64,000 bases of DNA from Candidatus Aristotella avistercoris (GCA_904397835.1 CAJFOV010000007.1:1-64000), one strand, 5' to 3'. Counted from the first letter of the stretch, positions 1-8,657 are shown. Notes: generated by a model not told the origin, from the letters alone. Numbers and translations are program-made.

Positions 1-16
1 CCAGGCATGACAAAGC

Positions 17-46
17 GGCCCCAGGATGCCGTAACATCCTGGGGCC
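17..46. terminator. Hairpin downstream of the cyclophilin gene
   Basis: A 12-bp perfect stem (17-28 with 35-46, loop 29-34) lies about 90 bases past the cyclophilin stop. The T-run on the minus side is poor, so it is only a weak intrinsic terminator for the minus-strand gene. It could instead belong to a plus-strand gene outside the window. Confidence 0.4.
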
Positions 47-136
47 ATGCGTAGAACCAAAAACATCCTTATCAGGGCGGACCGATCCGTCCAGGGACTT
101 TTTGTTGTCACTGCTTTTTTAAAGAAGGAAATCACC

Positions 137-655
137 CTACATCTTCTCAGGCTCCGGATAGGAGACGCCAAAGGTATCCACCGTGACCTTCTTCATCCGC
201 TCATCCCGCAGGGGCTTGTCGCTGTAGTTGGTGCGCACCGAAACAATCCGGTCCGCCTCCTCCATACCCTCCAGCACCTTGCCGAAGGCAGCATACTGCC
301 CATCCAGGTGGGGAGCATCCTCCACCATAATGAAGAACTGGGAACCGGCGCTGTTGGGGCTCATGGCACGGGCCATGGAGATGACACCCCGGGCATGCTT
401 TAGATTATTTTTTACACCATTGGCGGCAAACTCCCCCTTGATGCTGTAATCCGGGCCACCCATGCCGGTGCCGGTGGGATCCCCGCCCTGGATCATAAAG
501 CCGGGGATCACCCGGTGGAAGATGGTTCCGTCATAGAACCCCTGGTTCACCAGAGAGATAAAGTTGTTCACCGTGTTGGGGGCAACCTCCGGGTACAGCT
601 CCACCCGGATGACATTCCCGCTCTCCATCTCAATGGTTACAATCGGATTGCTCAT
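137..655 (-). CDS. Cyclophilin-type peptidyl-prolyl cis-trans isomerase
   Basis: Catalyses cis/trans isomerisation of prolyl peptide bonds during protein folding. The 172-residue protein is a single cyclophilin domain, with the family signature FHRVIPGFMIQGGD (catalytic Arg) followed by AGSQFFIM and the closing AFGKV segment. No signal peptide is seen, so it should be cytosolic. I chose the ATG at 655 (MSNPIVTIE) over an in-frame GTG at 664, because GGAG sits 11 bases before this ATG but only 2 before the GTG. Its promoter lies just upstream and overlaps the end of the Nudix gene. Confidence 0.93.
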   Translation of the reverse strand: MSNPIVTIEMESGNVIRVELYPEVAPNTVNNFISLVNQGFYDGTIFHRVIPGFMIQGGDPTGTGMGGPDYSIKGEFAANGVKNNLKHARGVISMARAMSPNSAGSQFFIMVEDAPHLDGQYAAFGKVLEGMEEADRIVSVRTNYSDKPLRDERMKKVTVDTFGVSYPEPEKM

Positions 656-734
656 GGTTATCACAACTCCATTTATTGAAAATTGTCAAAACGCATCGGC
701 CATACCCTGGGCAGGCGACGTTTTTCTTCCTCCT

Positions 735-763
735 ATTATACCGGCGTCAGAGGACAAAATCAA
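735..763 (-). promoter_or_regulatory. Promoter of the cyclophilin gene
   Basis: On the minus strand TTGATT and TATAAT are separated by 17 bases. The -35 box overlaps the last codons of the Nudix gene, so the cyclophilin can be transcribed on its own with a leader of about 75 bases. Confidence 0.6.
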
Positions 764-1278
764 CCTACCCACACCTGGGTTTTCAGGTAATCCATCAGCT
801 CCTGAAAATAGGGGTAGCCGTTTAGAAACCGGCCCTGCTGGATCATCCTGTCCAGCTCCCCTGGATCCACCCACATGGCCTGGGACACCTCGCTGGACTG
901 CAGCTTTAATTCACCGGCCAGAACCTGGGTGGGGAAAATCCACACATCCACCAGACGGGAAAAGTGGGGCCGTGTCACCCGCAGCTCCCGAAAGAGAACC
1001 CCCTCCTGAGGCACAAGACAGATGCCCAACTCCTCCTGGGTCTCCCGAACAGCCGCCTGACGGCTCCCCTCTCCGGCCAACACAGCGCCGCCTGTGGCGG
1101 CCCACATTCTTCCATAGGACTTGTTCTGGGCCCGCTTTTGAATCAGCAGCTCCCCCTGTGCATTGTAGAGCCAGACATGGACCATCAAGGTGTACTCCCC
1201 CCGTCTCAGGCGTCTGCCCCGCAGAATGGTTTTCCCAGTGGGATGCTTGTCCCGGTCATAGATATCTAAAATTTCCAC
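760..1278 (-). CDS. Nudix hydrolase, IPP-isomerase-like subgroup
   Basis: A 172-residue Nudix protein that probably hydrolyses a nucleoside-diphosphate-linked compound; the substrate cannot be read from sequence. The Nudix box is complete: GAVLAGE followed seven residues later by RETQEELGI. The N-terminus (EILDIYDRDKHPTGK) matches the YfcD/isopentenyl-diphosphate-isomerase-like subgroup. The start is GTG at 1278, eight bases after GGGGGGAG. The frame stays open 31 codons further upstream, but that part is low-complexity and has no ribosome site. The cyclophilin gene follows on the same strand. Confidence 0.88.
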   Translation of the reverse strand: MEILDIYDRDKHPTGKTILRGRRLRRGEYTLMVHVWLYNAQGELLIQKRAQNKSYGRMWAATGGAVLAGEGSRQAAVRETQEELGICLVPQEGVLFRELRVTRPHFSRLVDVWIFPTQVLAGELKLQSSEVSQAMWVDPGELDRMIQQGRFLNGYPYFQELMDYLKTQVWVG

Positions 1279-1609
1279 AGCTCCATCTCCCCCCTTACAA
1301 CATCCTTCCCCATGGGCAGGCGGCCCCACCGATTGCCACCCACTACCATTATTATAGTGGATCCTTGACAAAATAAAAAGATTGCAGCGAAGAAAAAAGT
1401 ATGATAGAATAATTCCGGAGTATTATTCCCCTCTTTTTTATCCAATTTGCACATTTTGGATGAGACTTCCTATTTCACATGGCTGGTGCAAGGCTCTGTG
1501 GATCCATCAAAGCGGGAATACACGTCAAAGAAATCCCTGGTCCCTGTGGCGGCTGTGTGGCTGCACAACTGCCATTCCGCGAAAATAAACAGAAAAGGAG
1601 CACGCTACG
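1279..1609. other. Gap with promoter and long leader of the M20 gene
   Basis: A 331-base gap between divergent genes. A TATAAT at 1351-1356 on the minus strand may serve the Nudix gene, without a good -35 box. The plus-strand promoter at 1382-1410 would give the M20 gene a leader of nearly 200 bases. I see no riboswitch consensus or T-box motif in it and no convincing ORF. Confidence 0.4.
1382..1410 (+). promoter_or_regulatory. Probable promoter of the M20 peptidase gene
   Basis: TTGCAG (1382-1387), 17 bases, TAGAAT (1405-1410). This is the best sigma-A match upstream of the M20 gene. Confidence 0.45.
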
Positions 1610-2950
1610 ATGAAGTTTGACAACGATCTGTATGTGAAACATTTGCAGGGTATGATCAAATTCCCCACTGTTTCCAGCGTAGATCCAGAGAAGATGAACG
1701 TCCAGGCCTATCTGGACTTCCACAAGTACCTGGAGGAGACCTATCCCCTGGTGCATAAGACCTTGACCAAGGAGATCTTTGGCAAGGTGGGGCTGCTCTA
1801 TCACTGGAAGGGCACCGGAAAATCCGGCAAACTCCCCCTGATGCTCACTGCACACCAGGACGTGGTGCCAGAGGGCGATCTTTCCATGTGGAAACATCCC
1901 CCCTATGAGGGTGTCATCGCCGATGGCCTGCTGTGGGGCAGAGGCTCCACCGATTCCAAGTGCAACATCCAGGCCTATATGGACGCTATCGAGGCCCTCA
2001 TCGCCGATGGCTTTGTGCCGGACTATGACATCTACCTGGGATTTGGCTACAATGAGGAGATCATGGGCGGCCCCCACGCAGCTGGCGCCATCCTTGCCCA
2101 GGAGCTGAAGAACCGCGGTATCCAACTGGGGATGGAGATTGACGAGTGCGGCGGCGTGCTGCTCCAGGATGGCAAGTACATCGCACAGATCTATCCCTCG
2201 GAAAAAGGCTATGCAGACTTTGAATTCTCCAAGGAGGACGCCGGCGGCCACTCCGCATGGCCGGGAGAGCACAGCGCTCTGGGCATCATCGGCAAGACCG
2301 CCTGCATCTTGGAGGACAGCCCCTTCCCACAGCGCCTCATTGGGCCTGCCATTGAGCAGTTCCAGGCCATGGCGCCCTCTACCCCCGGCCGTCTGGGCGA
2401 GCTGCTGAAGGACCCCGAGGCCAACTGGGAGGAGCTCAAGCCTCTGGTGGCCAAGGACCGCAACCTCAACGCACTGACCCGCACCACCACGGCCGTCACC
2501 ATGGCCAAGGGCAGCGACCAGGCCAACATCCTGCCGGAGCGCGCCTGGCTGGTCATCAACAACCGCCTCTTGGAGGGCGACACGGTGGAGGATCTGCAGG
2601 CCTTCTACGAGAGCATCGTGCCCGAGGGCGTCAAGGTGCGCCTGCTCAAGGGTCACAATATGCCCACCCCCTCCTCCACGGATACCCCTGGATACCGGCT
2701 CATCCAATCCATCATGAAAAAGAAGTATCCGGACATTGAGTTTATGCCCTCCCTTCTGACGGGCGGCACCGATGCCAGATACTACTGCGACCTCTGCCCG
2801 AGCCACAGTGTGTACCGTTTCACCGGCCTGCTCTACAACAACAAGTGGGGCGGCGCCCACCAGGTCAACGAGTGCATTGACTGCGACATCCTGGCGGACA
2901 ACGTGGAGTTCTATGTGGAGCTCATCAAAGGCTATGGCTCTGCGGAATAA
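1610..2950 (+). CDS. M20-family metallopeptidase / carboxypeptidase
   Basis: A 446-residue cytosolic M20-family zinc hydrolase, expected to cleave dipeptides or acylated amino acids. Metal-site motifs are intact: AHQDVVPEG (His82), GRGSTDSK (Asp115), YNEE (Glu149/150), MEIDECGG, and a final GGAHQVNE bearing the last His ligand. The dimerisation (lid) domain lies in the middle, as usual. The ATG at 1610 follows AAAAGGAG by nine bases. It is transcribed alone, and a strong terminator follows at 3049-3091. A second M20 enzyme of the PepV type is encoded at 55912-57324. Substrate unknown. Confidence 0.9.
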   Translation: MKFDNDLYVKHLQGMIKFPTVSSVDPEKMNVQAYLDFHKYLEETYPLVHKTLTKEIFGKVGLLYHWKGTGKSGKLPLMLTAHQDVVPEGDLSMWKHPPYEGVIADGLLWGRGSTDSKCNIQAYMDAIEALIADGFVPDYDIYLGFGYNEEIMGGPHAAGAILAQELKNRGIQLGMEIDECGGVLLQDGKYIAQIYPSEKGYADFEFSKEDAGGHSAWPGEHSALGIIGKTACILEDSPFPQRLIGPAIEQFQAMAPSTPGRLGELLKDPEANWEELKPLVAKDRNLNALTRTTTAVTMAKGSDQANILPERAWLVINNRLLEGDTVEDLQAFYESIVPEGVKVRLLKGHNMPTPSSTDTPGYRLIQSIMKKKYPDIEFMPSLLTGGTDARYYCDLCPSHSVYRFTGLLYNNKWGGAHQVNECIDCDILADNVEFYVELIKGYGSAE

Positions 2951-3269
2951 TCTTTTACACCTGTTATAGCACCCAAATAAGGGGTTATACAGGCGGGCGC
3001 CCTTTCAGTCTGAACTGTCGATGTCCGGCAAGAGGGCCCCCCCTCTTAGGATCCGTAGTTCTGTCTTTGACAGAACTACGGATCCTTTTTTGCGGGCAGC
3101 CACGCTGCTGCTCGGCCCTTTGTTATCATCGAAACCGTCCATGAGACTTGGTTTGATGAAAATTTTTCCATTTGTCTTCCAGGAGTAATTGCACCTGCCG
3201 ATGGAACAATAACAACAGATCCTTTTGCCCTTTGGCAAGAGCGGTCAAAAAAGCGATTGGAGTGAGAGG
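2951..3269. other. Gap after the M20 gene
   Basis: A 319-base gap. It holds the terminator at 3049-3091. The remaining bases up to the next ribosome site show no clear promoter or ORF. Confidence 0.4.
3049..3091 (+). terminator. Strong intrinsic terminator after the M20 gene
   Basis: A perfect 17-bp stem (3049-3065 with 3069-3085) has a three-base TTT loop and is followed by six T residues (3086-3091). Confidence 0.9.
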
Positions 3270-3707
3270 ATGAACACCAACCACGACGAACAACTTCTGG
3301 AGGAGTTTTATAAAAATAGCCGCATGGGCTGCGAGACCATTGATCACCTGCTGCCGAAGGTGGACAGTGTGCGCCTGAAGCGAGAGTTGACCAACCAGCG
3401 TGCCCGCTATGAGTGCTACGCCAAATCGGCGGCCTCCATGCTGCGGGCCTCCTACCACAAAAAGCCCCAGGAGATCTCTCCACTGAAGACCGCCTCGGTG
3501 CGGGCAGGGGTGTTTATGAATACGGCCATGGACAGCACCCCCTCCCACATTGCAGAAATGATGATCCAAGGGGGTACCATGGGGGTGGTGGACCTGACCA
3601 AACAGATCAAGGAACACCAGCCCTGTGGCAGGGAGGTTCAGCAGCTGGGGCAGGATCTCCTCGCCTTTGAGCAAAAGACCATCGAGAACATGAAATCCTT
3701 TTTGTAG
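3270..3707 (+). CDS. Conserved hypothetical helical protein
   Basis: I do not recognise this 145-residue protein. It is soluble, rich in charged residues and appears entirely alpha-helical, probably a four-helix bundle. Scattered Cys, His and Glu residues (GCETIDHLL, YECYAK) recall ferritin-like folds, but no clear ExxH metal site is present. The ATG at 3270 is preceded by GGAGTGAGAGG; an upstream in-frame ATG at 3225 lacks a ribosome site. A DUF3787-like small gene starts 11 bases after its stop, so the two are probably co-transcribed. Confidence 0.7.
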   Translation: MNTNHDEQLLEEFYKNSRMGCETIDHLLPKVDSVRLKRELTNQRARYECYAKSAASMLRASYHKKPQEISPLKTASVRAGVFMNTAMDSTPSHIAEMMIQGGTMGVVDLTKQIKEHQPCGREVQQLGQDLLAFEQKTIENMKSFL

Positions 3708-3718
3708 GAGGCGAATCT

Positions 3719-3904
3719 ATGAACAAGCCCCACCGGCTCAAACGCAGCGCAGGCAACTACACCACCAGTCCCCAGGATCCAAACCCGGGCGCCTTCCGCA
3801 CCCTGGCCATCACCCAGCGGGAACACCCTAACAGCCAGGATCTGACGGTGGATGAGACCCATGTCATTGCCGCCAAACAATTTGTGGAGGAGAATAAAAA
3901 GTGA
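3719..3904 (+). CDS. Small DUF3787-like protein
   Basis: A 61-residue hydrophilic protein, preceded by a perfect AGGAGG seven bases before the ATG. Its C-terminus (TVDETHVIAAKQFVEENKK) resembles the end of DUF3787 proteins, in which a Val/Ala-rich helix closes with an N-K motif. That assignment is from pattern only. Function unknown. It follows the helical protein by 11 bases, and both end at the shared terminator at 3969-4005. Confidence 0.65.
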   Translation: MNKPHRLKRSAGNYTTSPQDPNPGAFRTLAITQREHPNSQDLTVDETHVIAAKQFVEENKK

Positions 3905-3968
3905 TTCTTCTGCCGCTTTTACAGATATCTCATCCATGGTGCTGACACGCAAAAAGAGAAAATCCAAA

Positions 3969-4005
3969 GGGCCCACAGACCTGCGGTCTGTGGGCCCTGC
4001 CTTTT
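3969..4005. terminator. Bidirectional terminator between convergent genes
   Basis: A 13-bp perfect stem (3969-3981 with 3985-3997) has a three-base loop and a short T-run at 4002-4005 on the plus side. It separates the small-protein pair from the convergent thioesterase gene. Confidence 0.75.
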
Positions 4006-4015
4006 CTCGTTTGAT

Positions 4016-4402
4016 CTAAAGAATTTTGGCGGATGCCTTGTCCTGGAAGGCCTGCCGGTCCACAATATGGCGCACGTGGCTTCCCCGGCCGATCTCCTCC
4101 TTTTCATCATAGGCAATGACGTTAAACTCCACTCGACGGCCTTGAATGGCAGTGATGGTGGCCTTGGCCGTCACCCTCATTCCGGAGGGCGTGGGAGCGC
4201 TGTGGCTGGAGGCGATATAACTGCCCACAGAGGTCTGACCTGGCTCCAAAAAGGGAGCCATGCCCTCGGCGGCAGCGGCCTCCATCAGAGCCACCATGCT
4301 TGGCGTGGCAAAGACCTCTACATCGCCACTTTCAATGCACCTGGCCAGATAGTCCTCAGAGACAATCATGCTCTTTTCGAACACCATTCCACATTCCAAC
4401 AC
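4016..4402 (-). CDS. Thioesterase-family protein (FlK-like hot-dog fold)
   Basis: A 128-residue single hot-dog domain of the kind related to fluoroacetyl-CoA thioesterase FlK. Visible family features are TPSMVALMEAAAAEG (with the conserved Glu), GQTSVGSYI, and SSHSAPTPSGM carrying the conserved His. The true acyl-CoA substrate cannot be told from sequence, and fluoroacetate resistance should not be assumed. The start is GTG at 4402, after AAGGAAGGG with about 10 bases spacing. A promoter at 4613-4641 gives a leader of roughly 200 bases. Confidence 0.82.
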   Translation of the reverse strand: MLECGMVFEKSMIVSEDYLARCIESGDVEVFATPSMVALMEAAAAEGMAPFLEPGQTSVGSYIASSHSAPTPSGMRVTAKATITAIQGRRVEFNVIAYDEKEEIGRGSHVRHIVDRQAFQDKASAKIL

Positions 4403-4612
4403 GAACGTTACACCCTTCCTTTCTCCCTTCAGACGGGGACGGGCAAGAGCGGATACTCCTGCGCGAGAGCCTGTTCCAACGCTGTAACCGGCACAGCCAT
4501 CGCATCTATGGCTCCGCAGTCGGAAACAACGCCGTCATGATGGCGGCCAAAGGGTCGGGAATTTGGCATTGCGCCGCTTGCCCCGGGCACCCCAGTTTTG
4601 GCTGCTGCCGCT

Positions 4613-4641
4613 ATTATACCACACCTGGGGTGGGGGATCAA
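4613..4641 (-). promoter_or_regulatory. Promoter of the thioesterase gene
   Basis: On the minus strand TTGATC, 17 bases, TATAAT. It lies directly behind the clpC stop, so the thioesterase gene has its own promoter. The leader of about 200 bases holds no riboswitch that I recognise. Confidence 0.6.
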
Positions 4642-7088
4642 ATGGATTCATTTTCCCGCAGGAGACAAAAGTCCTCCCGATAGTCCAACACCACATGGTC
4701 ACCGGTGTGAATGGCCTCCTGGAGCACCTTCTCTGCCAGCAGATCCTCCACCTTGGTCTGAATCAGCCGTTTGAGGGGCCTTGCGCCATAGGCCGGGTCG
4801 TAGCCCTCCTTTGCCAGCTGTTCCTGGGCCCGCTGGGTGGCGTCAAACAGAATCCCCTGCCCCTGCAGCCGTTGGGAGAGCTGATCCAGCAGCCGGCAGC
4901 TGATCTGCTGCAACTCCTCCTGTCCCAGGGGCTGAAAGACCACCACATCATCCACCCGGTTGAGGAATTCGGGCTTAAACTGCCTGCGCAGCTCCGCCAG
5001 GGCATCCTTGCGTATGCGGGTGGTATCCGGTTTGCCGTCCTGGGTGGTCAAAAAGCCAAAATGATTTTCTCCGCTGATCTGCCGTGCTCCCACATTGGAG
5101 GTCATCACAATCACCGCATTGCAGAAGTTGGCCCTGTGGCCCTGGGCGTCGGTGAGAACTCCGTCCTCCAAAATCTGCAGCAGGAGGTTAAAGACATCGG
5201 GGTGGGCCTTCTCCAACTCGTCAAACAGCACCACAGAGTAGGGCCTGCGGCGCAGCTTCTCCGTCAGCTGCCCTCCATCGTCATAGCCCACATACCCAGG
5301 GGGAGAGCCGATGAGTTTTGAGACCGCATGGGACTCCATATATTCCGACATATCCAGCTTGATGAGGGCCTCCTGGGTGCCAAAGAGCACCTTGGCAAGG
5401 CTGCGGCAGACCTCCGTCTTGCCCACGCCGGTGGGGCCCAAAAATAAAAAGGATCCGATGGGCCGCCCTGGCTCCCGGACCCCTGCCCGGGAACGGCGGA
5501 TGGCACGGCAGATGGAGGAGATCCCCTCCTCCTGGCCCACCACCTGCCGGTGCATGGCCTGTTCCAGGTTCAGCAGCCGCTCCCGCTGCTCCTGGGTGAT
5601 CTCCTGGAGGGGAATCCCGGTCATGGAGGAGATGACCCGGGCAATCTCCTCCCGGGTCACAGTCAGGGCCGGGGGCTGCTCCTGCTGGGGGAGCTCCTGT
5701 TGAAGCTGGCGATGCAGCTGCTTCTCCTGATCCCGCAGCCTTGCCGCCAACTCAAAATTCTGTTTGAGCACTGCCTCCTCCTTGGCCTGCTCCGTGGCCT
5801 GGATCTCCTGGGCCAGCCGGGAGGGGCCTGCCCCGCCCTCCACAGCGGTCATACGCAGACGGGATGCGGCCTCATCCACCAGGTCGATGGCCTTATCCGG
5901 CAGGAACTTCTCCGGCAGATACCGCTGGGAGAGCCGTACCGCCGCCTCGATGGCGTCGTCAGAGATGGTCAGCTGGTGAAAGTCCTCATAGTATGGGCGC
6001 AGCCCCTGTAAAATCTCCTGGGCCTCCTGGACGCTGGGCTCTTCCACCAGAATACTTTGGAAGCGCCGCTCCAGTGCGGCATCCTTTTCAATAAACCGGC
6101 GGTACTCCTCCAGGGTGGTGGCGCCGATGACCTGCAGCTCCCCCCTGGCCAACTGTGGCTTGAGGATGTTGGAGGCATCCACCGCTCCCTCGGCGCCGCC
6201 GGCCCCGACAATGGTGTGCATCTCGTCAATAAACAGGATGATGCCCCGGTTGCCCATCACCTCCGAAAGGATGGATTTGAGCCGTTCTTCAAATTCCCCC
6301 CGGTATTTGGTGCCTGCCACAATGGTGCTCAGATCCAAATTGACCACCCGCCTGCCCCGCAGGGAGGGCGGCACCTTTCCCTGGACCATCCGCTGGGCCA
6401 ATCCCTCCACAATGGCGGTCTTGCCCACCCCCGCCTCTCCAATGAGGCAGGGGTTGTTTTTGGTCCGCCGGCAGAGGATCTGGATCAGGCGGTTCAGCTC
6501 CTGCTCCCGCCCGATCACGGGATCCAGCTCCCCCATCTGGGCCGCGTAGGTCAGGTCCTTGCCGTACTTATCCAGATTGGGGGTACGGGTGCTGGCTGTG
6601 GCCGCCGCCTTCCCTCGCTTTGTCCCGCCAGAAAAGCTGCCGGCAGGCAGCCCCAGCTCCCCCATGAGCTCCGGCAGCAGATCCGCCGCTGTGACCCCCA
6701 GCTCCTTGAGAAAGATGTTCCCATAGCAGGTGGGTTCCCGCAGGATTGCCAGCAGGATATGTTCTGTCCCACACTGGGTCTGGCCCATGAGGTGGGCCTC
6801 CAACAGGGCAAATTCCAAGATCCTCTTACACTTGGGGGTCATGGCCTCCACCCCCACCTTGGTCTGCAGCCCACGTCCAATGACACGGACCAGCATTTGG
6901 CGCACCGCCTGCTCCGTGACGTTGTTCTCCGTCAGGACGGTGTAGGCCACCCCCGTCCCCTCCTGGAGCAAGCCCAGCAGGAGGTGCTCACTTCCTATAT
7001 AGGTATGGCCCAATTCCGAGGCCTGAGAGAGGGCCAGGCGCAGGGCCTGTGCCGCTTTTTTGGTGTAGTTGCGTCTTTGCAGAGACAA
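4638..7088 (-). CDS. clpC: ClpC-type AAA+ unfoldase of the Clp protease
   Basis: Hexameric ATPase that unfolds proteins and feeds them to ClpP. The 816 residues show all ClpC parts: Clp-N repeats (1-145), first AAA+ domain with Walker A GEAGVGKT (217-224) and Walker [10 protein letters not shown], a UVR-type middle segment (about 433-460), second AAA+ domain with GPTGVGKT (551-558), and the C-terminal D2-small domain. The start is TTG at 7088 behind a G-rich ribosome site, since no upstream start exists in frame. In Bacillus clpC lies in a ctsR-mcsA-mcsB operon; none of these is adjacent here. Confidence 0.93.
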   Translation of the reverse strand: MSLQRRNYTKKAAQALRLALSQASELGHTYIGSEHLLLGLLQEGTGVAYTVLTENNVTEQAVRQMLVRVIGRGLQTKVGVEAMTPKCKRILEFALLEAHLMGQTQCGTEHILLAILREPTCYGNIFLKELGVTAADLLPELMGELGLPAGSFSGGTKRGKAAATASTRTPNLDKYGKDLTYAAQMGELDPVIGREQELNRLIQILCRRTKNNPCLIGEAGVGKTAIVEGLAQRMVQGKVPPSLRGRRVVNLDLSTIVAGTKYRGEFEERLKSILSEVMGNRGIILFIDEMHTIVGAGGAEGAVDASNILKPQLARGELQVIGATTLEEYRRFIEKDAALERRFQSILVEEPSVQEAQEILQGLRPYYEDFHQLTISDDAIEAAVRLSQRYLPEKFLPDKAIDLVDEAASRLRMTAVEGGAGPSRLAQEIQATEQAKEEAVLKQNFELAARLRDQEKQLHRQLQQELPQQEQPPALTVTREEIARVISSMTGIPLQEITQEQRERLLNLEQAMHRQVVGQEEGISSICRAIRRSRAGVREPGRPIGSFLFLGPTGVGKTEVCRSLAKVLFGTQEALIKLDMSEYMESHAVSKLIGSPPGYVGYDDGGQLTEKLRRRPYSVVLFDELEKAHPDVFNLLLQILEDGVLTDAQGHRANFCNAVIVMTSNVGARQISGENHFGFLTTQDGKPDTTRIRKDALAELRRQFKPEFLNRVDDVVVFQPLGQEELQQISCRLLDQLSQRLQGQGILFDATQRAQEQLAKEGYDPAYGARPLKRLIQTKVEDLLAEKVLQEAIHTGDHVVLDYREDFCLLRENESI

Positions 7089-7157
7089 TGGATACCACCC
7101 CCAGGTTATTGTATGCGCCGCCCATGGGTGATAGTTCCTTCACCGGCAGGAGCACTT

Positions 7158-7185
7158 TTTATAATATTGACCCGGGCCTGTTCAA
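7158..7185 (-). promoter_or_regulatory. Probable clpC promoter
   Basis: On the minus strand TTGAAC, 16 bases, TATAAA. A single GGTCAAT half-site lies in the spacer, but no tandem CtsR heptad repeat is present. Confidence 0.5.
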
Positions 7186-7201
7186 TTATGCTTTTTTCTG
7201 G

Positions 7202-7230
7202 AACCACAGGGAGGGGTGTCACATAGTATA
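7202..7230 (+). promoter_or_regulatory. Sigma-K-type sporulation promoter
   Basis: AACC at 7202-7205, exactly 16 bases, then CATAGTATA at 7222-7230. This matches the Bacillus sigma-K consensus (MACM, N16, CATANNNTA) at every fixed position. No good sigma-A promoter competes with it. Transcription would begin about 24 bases before the ATG at 7261. Confidence 0.6.
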
Positions 7231-7260
7231 AGGTGAATAAACTTTAAGGAGGCAACACAC

Positions 7261-7446
7261 ATGAACTGTGGTATCTGCAACTCTTTTGGCGGCAACAACA
7301 TCTGGTGGATCATCATCCTCTACTTCCTCTTCTGCGGCTGCGGCAACGATGGTTACGGCTATAGCAACAACGGCTGTGGCTGCAACAACTGTGGCTGTGG
7401 GAACTACAACGGCTGTGGCCGTTCCAGCTGTGGCTGCTGCGACTAA
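7261..7446 (+). CDS. Cys/Gly-rich 61-residue protein, candidate spore-surface component
   Basis: Function not recognised. The protein has 12 Cys and 14 Gly in 61 residues, no Lys and a single Arg. An aromatic hydrophobic stretch IWWIIILYFLF spans residues 14-24, and residues 25-60 alternate Cys with Gly, Asn and Tyr (NGCGCNNCGCGNYNGCG). AAGGAGG lies eight bases before the ATG, and a perfect palindromic terminator follows at 7462-7495, so it is monocistronic. The upstream element fits sigma-K, which points to late mother-cell expression and a disulfide-cross-linked coat or exosporium role. That role is inference. Confidence 0.8.
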   Translation: MNCGICNSFGGNNIWWIIILYFLFCGCGNDGYGYSNNGCGCNNCGCGNYNGCGRSSCGCCD

Positions 7447-7461
7447 CCCCAACGGGATGGG

Positions 7462-7500
7462 CAAAAGGAGTGGGTGCATGCACCCACTCCTTTTGTTTCT
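7462..7500 (+). terminator. Terminator of the Cys-rich gene
   Basis: A continuous 34-base palindrome (7462-7495) centred on GCATGC ends in TTTTG and is followed by TTTCT. Confidence 0.85.
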
Positions 7501-7610
7501 CCTGATCTTATTTGCCGTCAACTGCTGTCATACCACCTGCCCGCGGTACTGTCCATATGGGAGGGGGACCCGCAGCCCCTCTAGAGGAGGATACGGGTCT
7601 ACCTGCGGGC

Positions 7611-7643
7611 AAAAAAACTCCCCTGCCGGCCTCCGGCCAGCAG
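7611..7643 (-). terminator. Terminator of the GNAT gene
   Basis: A nine-bp stem with one mismatch (7623-7631 with 7635-7643) is followed on the minus strand by seven T residues (7617-7611). Confidence 0.75.
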
Positions 7644-7685
7644 GTCCCTCTCCAGTGCCCTGCACAGGGCCGCCGGCGCCCATCC

Positions 7686-8555
7686 TCAGTCCAGCGCCAG
7701 GGAAAAATATCCCTGGGCCAGGCTGGGCCGGGGATCCCGCAGATAGCGCACCATGGAGAATGGCGCCAGCTCCGTGGGGAAGGGATAGTCCCCTGCCGGC
7801 GCCAGCCGCACCTGTGCCCGTTCCCGCCGGAATTGGCGGCAGAGGGCATGCAGGCAGGCCTGTGCAAAATCCCCGCTGGCTCCCAGCTCCCGGATGAGCA
7901 GCTGCTCCCGCTCCACATAGAACACCGCATGGCCGGTGCCCTGAGGGCCGCACAACTTGCATACACCACCATGGAGCAGCTGAACCTCCCGCAGCTGGTA
8001 CTGGAGGGCCGCCACATCCCACTGAACAAAGGGGCAGTTTCCTTGGAACTGCCCCTCCCGCAGCTGGAACAGTTCTTGGGCAGTGATGGGCTCCAGGGTG
8101 ATGTGGGTCGCTTCTCCCGTGGGCACAAAGGCGGCGCTGCGCTGGGGAAATCCCTGGGCATATCCCACCCGCTGATAGAAGGAGAAGAGGGACGGCTCCG
8201 CCGGCACCAGAAGGCTTGCCCAATAGCCCCGGGCCTGCAGCACCTGATCCAGGGCCTGCAGCAGCCTGCTCCCTCTCCCCTGCCCCCGGGCTTGCGGGTG
8301 GGTGGCCACGCCATAGACGTAGGCCAGCGGCCCCTGCTCCCCGCCGGCAAACAGGGTTGCAGGCAGCCAGAAGAGCATGGCCTGCACCTGACCGCTCTCC
8401 CGCCAGACCAGGGTCTCTGTGGGAGAAAAACGGTGGTGAAAGAACAGATCCGCATAGGCCACATTGGCGCCGAAGGACCGCAGCCAGATCTCCCGGAGCC
8501 GGGGCAGGTCCTTCCATGTGGCCAACGCCGCCCCGCCTGTGGTGGCATTCTGCAT
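7686..8555 (-). CDS. GNAT-family acetyltransferase with C-terminal extension (Eis-like layout)
   Basis: Transfers an acyl group from acyl-CoA to an unknown amine. The 289-residue protein has an N-terminal GNAT domain with the acetyl-CoA loop VATHPQARGQGRGSRLL and the following helix, then a second domain of about 140 residues that fits the two-part layout of Eis-like GNAT proteins. I chose ATG 8555 (MQNATTGG), nine bases after GGGAG; in-frame alternatives up to the TTG at 8576 lack spacing to a ribosome site. The thyX-tmk-DUF2156 unit lies upstream but ends in its own terminator at 8624-8657. Confidence 0.78.
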   Translation of the reverse strand: MQNATTGGAALATWKDLPRLREIWLRSFGANVAYADLFFHHRFSPTETLVWRESGQVQAMLFWLPATLFAGGEQGPLAYVYGVATHPQARGQGRGSRLLQALDQVLQARGYWASLLVPAEPSLFSFYQRVGYAQGFPQRSAAFVPTGEATHITLEPITAQELFQLREGQFQGNCPFVQWDVAALQYQLREVQLLHGGVCKLCGPQGTGHAVFYVEREQLLIRELGASGDFAQACLHALCRQFRRERAQVRLAPAGDYPFPTELAPFSMVRYLRDPRPSLAQGYFSLALD

Positions 8556-8623
8556 GGTCATCATCTCCCATTCCAATTGCGATTTTTCTGAGCATTTGCT
8601 CCAACAAGGCTTTTGGTGTGGTG

Positions 8624-8657
8624 CAAAAAGGGCCTGCCCTCCTGGGGCAGGCCCTTT
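8624..8657 (-). terminator. Terminator of the thyX-tmk-DUF2156 operon
   Basis: A 12-bp stem (8627-8638 with 8646-8657) is followed on the minus strand by TTTTTGC. Confidence 0.8.

Noticed and set aside
1411..1600. 6S RNA, T-box or other riboswitch in the M20 leader
   Set aside because: No T-box AGGGTGG motif, no long rod-like pairing and no riboswitch consensus could be found by eye.
7158..7190. CtsR operator at clpC
   Set aside because: Only one GGTCAAT half-site is present; the tandem heptad repeat needed for CtsR binding is missing.
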